A stretch of DNA of 64,000 nucleotides from Vibrio campbellii CAIM 519 = NBRC 15631 = ATCC 25920. Lineage in GTDB: Bacteria; Pseudomonadota; Gammaproteobacteria; Enterobacterales; Vibrionaceae. Below, piece after piece: positions 16,688-23,980 of this stretch. The notes below the pieces were generated by a model, which was given only the letters and a program-made list of their open reading frames with translations, was not told the DNA's origin and ran no database searches. The position numbers and the translations under genes were made by a program. The stretch spans positions 682,001 through 746,000 of the forward strand of contig NZ_CP015864.1 of the NCBI RefSeq assembly GCF_002163755.1, written 5' to 3'. The stretch's first letter is position 1; each line of letters begins with the position of its first letter.

Positions 16688-16739
16688 CAACTACTCCTTG
16701 ATTTTTATATGTATTAATCCAAGTTCAGCGCTTAGCACA

Positions 16740-17100
16740 TAACGCTTTCTATACGGCTTTCAGCCGTTTTTCATACTCCTATCATGCAATCTTTGTGAAC
16801 GCAGTTCAATTGATAATCAATAGGTTAGTGAGGTGTATTGAACATTAGATTGCAAGATGACTCATAATTTTTAAAAAGCTTACGTACACACTCTCTTGGA
16901 TAACTACAGATAAGGCAAACTTACAATTGCAGATTGTGGTTAGACTTTAGCACTGAGAAGGAATCGAGCATTTTCGAGCTAGAAAGTGCCACGGGTAAAA
17001 ATTCAACCTGAGAAGCTTTTGGACACTTTCAAGCTAGAAAGTGCCACAGGTACAAATTCAGCCCGTGAAGGTTTTGTACACCTCTTACTTACAAGGCTAA
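16740..17100 (-). repeat. Element B: long non-canonical element at an attC position
   Basis: About 360 bp between the SDR-fold gene and the first GNAT cassette, with a TAACGCT left end and GGTTAGC-like right end. Nested stems TGCAATCT/AGATTGCA (16785-16792, 16847-16854) and TTCAAT/ATTGAA (16805-16810, 16837-16842) enclose TGATAATCAATAGGTTAGTG, close to the loop of element A. Two tandem hairpin units start near 16968 and 17024. It also has a CGGCT-TTC-AGCCG-TTTTT hairpin at 16754-16771 on the plus strand. Confidence 0.6.
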
Positions 17101-17145
17101 CCATCCAATGATACTGAGAAGCATAAGATTTTGAAGCGCAGGGTT

Positions 17146-17664
17146 TTACGAGTATACATTCACGATAGAATCTTCGACTTCACTGACTAGTGTTTTGTGC
17201 ATTATAAAACTATCAACATAACCAAGCTTTCGGTGAAGATAGGCTAAGGGAATCGTGCCTATTATGGTAAAACCCAGTTTCTTCCATAAGTTAACCGCCA
17301 CTTCATTCGAGGACACTACAGAATTAAATTGCATAGCCCTAAAACCCAAATTAATGGCAGTTTCGACCGAGTGCTCACACAACTTTTTTGCAATTCCTTT
17401 ACCACGAGACTGACCTTGCACCATGAAACCACAGTTGCAGATATGACTACTAGGTCCTTGTGCATTTCGTCTTATGTAGTAACTGCCTAGAACTTGGTCA
17501 CCTTCTACATAAACAAATGTCTTTAATGGGGCCTTACACCATAGTTCGAAGGCCTCCTGATATGTCATTGTAGGATCGAATGCATACGTTTCTTGTTCTT
17601 CGATTATCTGTTTGAAGCATGGCCAGAATAGTTCAAAGTCGTCTTCTTTTATTTCTCTTATCAC
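17146..17664 (-). CDS. GNAT family N-acetyltransferase (cassette 1)
   Basis: 172 residues starting at GTG 17664 after GGAGGAGACGTAAA. The motif QGQSRGKGIAKKL is the acetyl-CoA loop; VAVNLWKKLGFTIIGTIP is the conserved C-terminal part. Opening IREIKEDDFELFW fits plant/bacterial-type GNATs such as phosphinothricin-like enzymes. It is the cassette-proximal gene of the array in reading direction. Substrate unknown. Confidence 0.87.
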   Translation of the reverse strand: MIREIKEDDFELFWPCFKQIIEEQETYAFDPTMTYQEAFELWCKAPLKTFVYVEGDQVLGSYYIRRNAQGPSSHICNCGFMVQGQSRGKGIAKKLCEHSVETAINLGFRAMQFNSVVSSNEVAVNLWKKLGFTIIGTIPLAYLHRKLGYVDSFIMHKTLVSEVEDSIVNVYS

Positions 17665-17812
17665 TTTACGTCTCCTCCAACAAATTTTTATACAAGTTAT
17701 ATCGGATTAGAGATAACGTTCAATAACATAAGTTAAGATATTCATCATGTATGTCCTACACATGGTCACACACCAGACAAGCAGTTGGGTCCAACTTGAT
17801 ATAACATGACCA
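17665..17812. other. Proximal end of cassette array
   Basis: Holds a single TAACG-type end (ATAACGTT at 17714) and an inverted repeat GTTATATC/GATATAAC around it (17696-17703 and 17799-17806), perhaps a decayed recombination site. No integrase gene and no recognisable attI are present. Coding starts again only beyond the terminator copy. Confidence 0.4.
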
Positions 17813-17864
17813 GTAGAATCTAAATATACAAAGGCGAACCGATCGGTTCGCTTTTTTGGTGTGG
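17813..17864 (-). terminator. Terminator downstream of lysR; right copy of the 52-bp direct repeat
   Basis: GTAGAATCTAAATA leader and AAGGCGAACC..GGTTCGC hairpin, 46 of 52 positions identical to 4605-4656. Being a palindrome it can also terminate the minus-strand lysR at 17911. Confidence 0.85.
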
Positions 17865-17910
17865 CATTGTTTTTTTGTATCTTACGTCAGGCCAAACTTT
17901 TGATATAACG

Positions 17911-18807
17911 TCAACGTCGCAAGACATCACAAAGTTTATTTCTCAACCATTGATTAGCTGAGTTATGGTCATCGCGCTTATGCCACATCATAACGTGTTG
18001 AAAAGGCTTGGAGGAAAACGGCAATGGCAGAATTTGTAAGTTAAACAACGAGGCGTATTTATTGGCCATCAGTAGACTTACAGGAGCAACAGCGTCACTC
18101 TCTGACACTAACGCTAATATTGAAAGAACGGATGCGGTTTCACAGTCTACGTCTTTTGGCAGAAAACGTTCATCAGAGAAATAATTCATTTCGAGTAAGT
18201 CGATTCGCCTCTTTTGCATAAAAATAATTTTTTCTGCATAAAACTGCGCTTGAGTGATTGTCTGTTGAATGTGGGGATGATCTTTACGACACACGACAAC
18301 AACTTCATCATCGATATAGGATTGATAGGTAAAAGACGGATTACTGCGCAAACCAATATCAATGGCCAAATCTGCTTTGTGTAAGCTTAACTGAGATAAC
18401 AACTCACCTTCTGTATTGGGCGTCATATGGAAATTAATTTTGCAGTTACCCATCGTTGGGTCGAGCTCAATTTTGTTTCTGACCATATGCATAATTATCT
18501 CATTTACATAAACTGTAAACGTGTGATGATTTTGGACATCAAAATCCGCGACATTGCCCAGCGCACTCTCTACCGCCGTTAGCGCAGGTTCGATTTCATT
18601 CGCTAGCTTTATTGCAGCATGTGTTGGGCTAATTCCGCGCCCTTCTCTAACAAAAAGAGGCGCACCCAGCTGGGATTGCAGCCGCTTTAACGCAGCACTT
18701 ACTCCAGGTTGCGTTAAACCTAGTGATTCCGACGCTAATGTGATGGAACGAAGCCGATACACCTCTAAAAAAACCACCAGCAAATTCAAATCTAAATTTG
18801 TTTTCAC
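17911..18807 (-). CDS. LysR family transcriptional regulator
   Basis: 298 residues. The N-terminal winged helix-turn-helix (SITLASESLGLTQPGVSAAL, residues ~20-40) is followed by the linker helix and an effector-binding domain. Start is GTG at 18807 without a strong ribosome site. It is convergent with the end of the cassette array and divergent from the DUF2938 gene at 19010, which is a plausible target. Not a cassette gene (no attC). Confidence 0.92.
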   Translation of the reverse strand: MKTNLDLNLLVVFLEVYRLRSITLASESLGLTQPGVSAALKRLQSQLGAPLFVREGRGISPTHAAIKLANEIEPALTAVESALGNVADFDVQNHHTFTVYVNEIIMHMVRNKIELDPTMGNCKINFHMTPNTEGELLSQLSLHKADLAIDIGLRSNPSFTYQSYIDDEVVVVCRKDHPHIQQTITQAQFYAEKIIFMQKRRIDLLEMNYFSDERFLPKDVDCETASVLSILALVSESDAVAPVSLLMANKYASLFNLQILPLPFSSKPFQHVMMWHKRDDHNSANQWLRNKLCDVLRR

Positions 18808-19009
18808 TCTTGAGCCTATACATAACCATCAGTAATGTTTTGTATAAAGCATACTTTATATATCCCGACATTTCATTGCCTTAAACTTATAAACATTAAC
18901 AAACATATTGAACTTATGAAGGCGATGTCACGGTGTTAATGAACCACACCTGACCATGACAAGCTTTTTCATGCTCGCAGCGAAAACAGAATTAAACCGG
19001 AGATGCTCT

Positions 19010-19579
19010 ATGTTCTATTACCCCCATCACCAGCGTTCATCCTACCTTCTTCACCTTCTGTTTATTAGTGTTTTTAGTGGCCTTTGCTTAGATCTTGGAA
19101 GTAACTTGTATCTATTGTTCAGTGATCATCCACTGAACAACTTTGAGAGCCTAGGCCGTTATTTGGTTTATATTACTCAAGGGCATCCTTTGGTTGAATC
19201 TATACAACAAGTGCCTGCAGTCCCACATGATGTTCTCATAGGTTGGATTATGCACTTTAGCGTGAGCTTAGCTTATACTGTTTTTTATATTAGCTTTGTC
19301 GAGAAAGGATTGTTTCTAAAACCGAGCCTTAAAAAGTCACTCGTCTACGCATGGTCATTGTTATTTTTCCCTTTAGTTGTAGTCAGCTATGCCTTTGGTG
19401 AAGGCTTTTTCCATGTGAATAGCCCTAATACTATCCAAGCAATTTTATTTTCTATTTATTGTCATTCTTGCTACGGCATTGGTCTGTTTATTACAACTAA
19501 AGTGCTCTACAAAAGCCGATTAGAGATTTTCAAAGAAGCGAAAGAACATCACGCAAAGGTAGCCAGTACCGAGGGATAA
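19010..19579 (+). CDS. DUF2938 family inner-membrane protein
   Basis: 189 residues from ATG 19010, chosen for GGAGATGCTCT; upstream in-frame ATGs at 18956 and 18971 have no ribosome site. About four hydrophobic segments. The layout LGRYLVYI, IGWIMHFSVSLAYT, FPLVVVSYAFGEGFF and CHSCYGIGLF matches the DUF2938 pattern of an H-rich membrane protein. Molecular function is not known. Divergent from the LysR gene, possibly its target. Confidence 0.75.
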   Translation: MFYYPHHQRSSYLLHLLFISVFSGLCLDLGSNLYLLFSDHPLNNFESLGRYLVYITQGHPLVESIQQVPAVPHDVLIGWIMHFSVSLAYTVFYISFVEKGLFLKPSLKKSLVYAWSLLFFPLVVVSYAFGEGFFHVNSPNTIQAILFSIYCHSCYGIGLFITTKVLYKSRLEIFKEAKEHHAKVASTEG

Positions 19580-19962
19580 CTCCCTTTCTCATCCCCCCTT
19601 AACCTCAAGCAGAATAAAGCACTAAGTGAGCAGAATATCAGTAGTTTATTTTTTTTATACTTTATTAGAGAGATTGGTGAAAAAGCGCATTGACTCATCC
19701 CGCTAACGCTCACTCAAGAACAATTCTTTGAGCAGGTGCTTGTGCTTCACTCGGGTAACCAGTTGGCATAATTCATGTAAATGCATATAAAGAGGATGCG
19801 TAACTAAAAAGCAACTTGTAAGAAGTATTTTGAAAAACGCCGAGGCCATTCTGCATTTAACTTATAGCCTCATTGTTCGAAATAAGCCCGTTTTGGGGTA
19901 GGTTCTAAATCCAGTAAATGCCCTGAATTTTCAGGGCATACTTTCATCTTTAACGTCTATTT
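19580..19962. other. Intergenic region
   Basis: No coding sequence seen. A hairpin ATGCCCTGA/TCAGGGCAT at 19918-19939, just past the haemolysin stop, may serve as its weak terminator although the T run is poor. Confidence 0.5.
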
Positions 19963-22176
19963 TTAGTTCAAATCAAATTGAACCCCTTTCACTAACCAAT
20001 CGTCAGCCCAAATGTTTAGTTGAGTGATCTTAGCGGCATCCGGCAAATCGAAACGATCTTCATGAGCGTTGGTGACATGCGCTTTCGAACCTACCATTTG
20101 CTGACGCCCATCTTGGTAGGTGAATGTCAGCGCCACCAACTGCTGACCGCCATATTGGAAATCGCCAGAGGTTGCCGTGATAGATTTCACGCCGGATAGA
20201 TCCACCGAAGTCAAGCTACCACCGTTGCCACCAACCAATAAATCGGACGCCGTTCCCAATGCATCAATCGCAGACCCCTCTCGAACGTACAAACGATAGT
20301 TTTGTCCCACACTCTGCTGATTCATTTTTCCTTGTGTGTAACCCAGAATTGGCGAACTTTTTTGTACATTAAACACATTAGTATACGCGGTGATGGTACG
20401 TAAGCTTACCGCATCGTTGCTGCTTGCATACAAACCGAGCTCACCCGTCTGTTTGTCATGTCCAAGGGATTCACCGCTGTAGACATTGGTTAATTCATCT
20501 GTATTTTTACGCCATTCCCAACGCTGAGTCAGGTTTTGGTTACAGGTTTGTAACACATCTAGTGCCGCACCATCAAGACAGAGCTCGGTGTTACTCGCAC
20601 TCACATAACGACCAAGCTGATCATAGATGAAAGATTGCGCTGATTGCTGATCATCGCACGTATTGGCCGTCAAGCGACTTTGGGCATCGACTTGAACACA
20701 GCGGTTGTTAAAGCTGGCAAGTTGTAAGTTAACCGGACGACCACCAGTGAATACTGGGTGATCCCAATCGACTGTAAAGCTTGCCGACTTCGTGATTCTC
20801 CGACGTGGGCTATTTTCAAAGCCATGATAGGACTGATGAGCACCGACCACATAGTAGTGTTTATAAGCACCGTTATAGATTGGGCGGATATTGACCGACG
20901 AGTCGATGATAAAATCCGTACTGCCTGTTTCTGTATCTGAGGCTTTGTAAATCACATCCATCTTCGGCACAAAACTCGCATAACTCAGTGGACTAATACG
21001 GTTCACGTCTACCGGGTAAGTATCAACCCAAAGAGCATCAGTCGAACGATTGAGCAGCGATTCTGCTGTCGCGTATTCTTGACGATTCCATGTAAAGCTT
21101 ACAGTTTGCGCATTCTTCGCATTACGCTCAACACGATAATCTTGTGTGTTGTAGGTTAACCAGCGACTCTGAGTAATACTCGCTCTCGCCTCCAGTTTAG
21201 CTTTCGGACCATCTTCACTGACTTCAGCCCCACCAGTCACCCCAAGTTCAAAACCTGACTGCTTTCTCTTCTCATATTTCACGTTAAGGTTATCGATAGG
21301 AAAGGTTTCAAGAATTTCTGCTTTATTGTTCGATGTCTTAAACACGAAACGATAATCTTGGGCAATCGCATCGGTTGACCACTCACGGAAATAGGCATCT
21401 AAAGTTGTATAACTGGCTCCAAACCGGCGGTAACTGAGTTGATCATTTAGATGGATGCCTGCACCAGAGCTGTCATCGTCAAGGCTGATACGCACAATTT
21501 TTGCATTCGGTGTTGCACTACCAACAATTCCGTATTGCAACGAACGTTCTAGGTTAACCCTATAAATCAATGAGATATTGGCATCTTTACAGAACGGTCG
21601 ACTGCCTTTTTCATCTTTCCACAGCCAAGAGTTGTCAAAGGTACACTCTTCATCGCTGATTGGACGGTTGACACTAATGTAGAACGCCACATGCGGCAAG
21701 GTGCTTGTTTCGCTATTTGTCGGTGCCGTACTTTTAAGACCAGAACGAGTTGTAAGCGGCGCTTCGAGTAATTTAGGGTCAACCTCTTCTGAATGTTCAA
21801 AAGGTGTAAACAGCAGCTCACCTTTATGTTCAGTGATGAAAATAAATTGATTAGCAAAACCGACACCATAAGTCTTTCTGAATTGGGCTTGCATCTCTGC
21901 TTGACCATCAGCATCACTGTTCTGACTGAAATCAAATAAAACACTTTTTTGCTGGTTAATCACCAAATCACGCAGCTCAGCTAAGCTAGGTAATGCATTG
22001 TCTTCAGCTTGCCAATCAGCAGCATTATAATATTTCATTGCGTGGCTATCAGCGGCTTGACTAATAATATTAGCCGCTTCACCACTTGGCTCATTGATAT
22101 TTGCCAACAGGGTTGGGCTGGAGATCGCGCTTAATATTGTCATTATCGCGATTGCGCTACGGTTAAATTTTGGCAT
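19963..22176 (-). CDS. hlyA: Pore-forming haemolysin, V. cholerae cytolysin (VCC/HlyA) type
   Basis: 737 residues, close to VCC (741). Residues 1-25 form a signal peptide (..PTLLA). Next come a pro-domain chaperone region (~26-150), the leukocidin-type beta-pore domain (~155-470), a ricin-like beta-trefoil (~480-590, with LCLDG and QRWEW) and a C-terminal beta-prism lectin domain (~600-737). In VCC the protoxin is secreted, cleaved after the pro-domain and assembles heptameric pores guided by its lectin domains; that is inferred here. No vvhB/hlyB-type accessory gene is adjacent. ATG follows GAGG. Confidence 0.93.
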   Translation of the reverse strand: MPKFNRSAIAIMTILSAISSPTLLANINEPSGEAANIISQAADSHAMKYYNAADWQAEDNALPSLAELRDLVINQQKSVLFDFSQNSDADGQAEMQAQFRKTYGVGFANQFIFITEHKGELLFTPFEHSEEVDPKLLEAPLTTRSGLKSTAPTNSETSTLPHVAFYISVNRPISDEECTFDNSWLWKDEKGSRPFCKDANISLIYRVNLERSLQYGIVGSATPNAKIVRISLDDDSSGAGIHLNDQLSYRRFGASYTTLDAYFREWSTDAIAQDYRFVFKTSNNKAEILETFPIDNLNVKYEKRKQSGFELGVTGGAEVSEDGPKAKLEARASITQSRWLTYNTQDYRVERNAKNAQTVSFTWNRQEYATAESLLNRSTDALWVDTYPVDVNRISPLSYASFVPKMDVIYKASDTETGSTDFIIDSSVNIRPIYNGAYKHYYVVGAHQSYHGFENSPRRRITKSASFTVDWDHPVFTGGRPVNLQLASFNNRCVQVDAQSRLTANTCDDQQSAQSFIYDQLGRYVSASNTELCLDGAALDVLQTCNQNLTQRWEWRKNTDELTNVYSGESLGHDKQTGELGLYASSNDAVSLRTITAYTNVFNVQKSSPILGYTQGKMNQQSVGQNYRLYVREGSAIDALGTASDLLVGGNGGSLTSVDLSGVKSITATSGDFQYGGQQLVALTFTYQDGRQQMVGSKAHVTNAHEDRFDLPDAAKITQLNIWADDWLVKGVQFDLN

Positions 22177-23081
22177 ATAAACCTCACTAACTCTGTAATT
22201 TTAGTTATAACAAGAAATATTTCCGAGCGAAGTGACTTATACTCAAACCACTGAAATAATGAGAAATATACTAAACACTCAAATAGTAGTTGCTAATAAA
22301 TCATCTTCTATATTATGAGTTAAGTAATATTTCTATAATTTCAATTAATTATAATATTCACAACCTAAATATATCTCGCGGGCAAATAATCACCCTTAAG
22401 TATGCATGTAGCTATGCTAAAAGTGCTGCTCGTGTATCCTTTTAGCTGAAATACATACCCTATTTCTACTTTAAGCTGCAGCGCTGTTTGCCACGACCCT
22501 TCACTACGATCACGTAGTTTATCCATACTTATAGGTATTCGCTCGCTTACCGCCAACCTGCAACCCTAAGTAGTTTTGGTATTTATAACTTCCGCCACTG
22601 CATAATTACAGAAATATCACTTATATTTCTAAATGTACAATGCAAAAAAATAAAAAATTCACAGTAGTTCACAGATTTCATCCTAAAAAATACTTTTTCA
22701 GTTAAATAACCCTTCTTAAAATAACAACAAATGATATTTGAATCACTGAATGAATATAAATTAAATTGAACTAAATTAGGTTGAGTTAATTTATTAACAA
22801 CAATATCAAAAATTAAACTTGGAACTTGTCCCAAAAGAGATATATTCCAAAATTGGCCACAAGCTAAAAGCAACATGGCTTCGTAGTTTTTTCTTTTCTC
22901 AAAGAACAAGCAACCTACGACAATGGTTTAACCAGTTATGGGTTAGTTCAACAACCCAAAGATGTACCTTCTGTTTAAAGCTCGCTGCCTCTTCTGTCCA
23001 TGATTGGACATGAGGTATACAGTTCAAAGAAACCAGTTAATGATTTAAACCACTGACCTGTAGAACTTTTGTTTAGATACA
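22177..23081. other. Long intergenic region with decayed sequence
   Basis: About 900 bp without a convincing gene. Bases 22180-22350 and 22620-22800 are very AT-rich and probably include the haemolysin promoter. An open 63-codon stretch at 22365-22556 (minus) has no start signal and no known relative. From about 22830 the sequence reads like broken coding DNA leading into the resolvase relic. Confidence 0.5.
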
Positions 23082-23494
23082 GTGATGCTTGTAAAAGTCC
23101 TCGAGGGACCTGAGCTCGAGGATGTTCTTGTCGCAACCAAATTGGTTCGATTTAGACGAGACACTGTGGACATAGGAAAAGCCATTGAGCATTTGGAAGA
23201 GACGGTTGTTCGTACTCATTACCAAGCGTCAGAAGGCATAGATCTGACAACTCGGCTTGAAAGATGACAACGCATGTGTATTTCTGATGTGGCTGCATTT
23301 GATGAAGTACTTCTTATTGAAAGGATCCGTGCTGGGCTTGCTTGTGCAGGGCGGAATGAAATAGGTTTGGTTTTCATCCATCGCTTAAAAAGCTTGCTTG
23401 CGGATAAAGAATGGAGAAGATATTAACTCAATAGCTGTTATGTTTAATATTGTCAGGCAAACAATCATGAGTGACCTACTCCAATCAGACTGAA
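23082..23494 (+). pseudogene. Relic of a serine recombinase (resolvase/invertase)
   Basis: Frames in pieces encode DVLVATKLVRFRRDTVDIGKA (family: DVLVVTKLDRLGRDTVDIG), the AGL-type segment EVLLIERIRAGLA, and the C-terminal helix-turn-helix IAVMFNIVRQTIM near 23430-23470. There is an in-frame stop after TTRLER at about 23265 and a frame change near 23350-23400. The N-terminal catalytic serine part is missing. It is a remnant of a Tn3-like or other mobile element. Confidence 0.78.
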
Positions 23495-23980
23495 TATTTC
23501 ATTAGGCGTCTTTCTGATTTTCAACGTTAACCGGGCTTGGATCCCCAAGAACTCAGTATCATCTTGTATAGTCATGATCGGCTCGTTCTGGGTCGCTTCA
23601 ACTATCATTGAATGGGAAACGCTCTCAACACAGCAGTACCTCAGAAACTTCCCTTCCTACTTATACTTTGACTATAAATTATCAGCAGTTGTGATGTCTC
23701 GATTGTCTTTTAGGCAGTACTGTCTACCTCTGTCACTATTCCTTTAAACTGCTGAGGGAAACCACGACGCAATAAGGCCATTGATAATTAAGTAGACTAG
23801 AAATGCGCATAATGTTAAACGAGTGCAAAAAGCAGTTGAAGGTCAGACGGCCTTTAAACGATTCTATAAAATCGAATTATAAATATATCTGTAGGTAAGG
23901 CCTGTCACACCTCTAATTAGATTTGCGACGTAACCAAATAAAAGGCTGTCCCATATGACAGGGCTCAGCCTTTTTGCGGC
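23495..23980. other. Intergenic region after the resolvase relic
   Basis: No gene found. Probably further degraded mobile-element DNA. Ends with a hairpin AAAGGCTG..CAGCCTTTTT (23941-23975) that terminates the minus-strand reductase operon. Confidence 0.5.

Noticed and set aside
4740..17100. Regularly spaced ~120-bp repeats resembling a CRISPR array
   Set aside because: The repeats are imperfect attC sites with genes between them, spacing is irregular, and the arms are inverted. No cas genes occur.
4850..17664. Toxin-antitoxin cassettes, common in Vibrio arrays
   Set aside because: No pair of short overlapping genes with known toxin-antitoxin motifs was found; single genes with other families fill the array.
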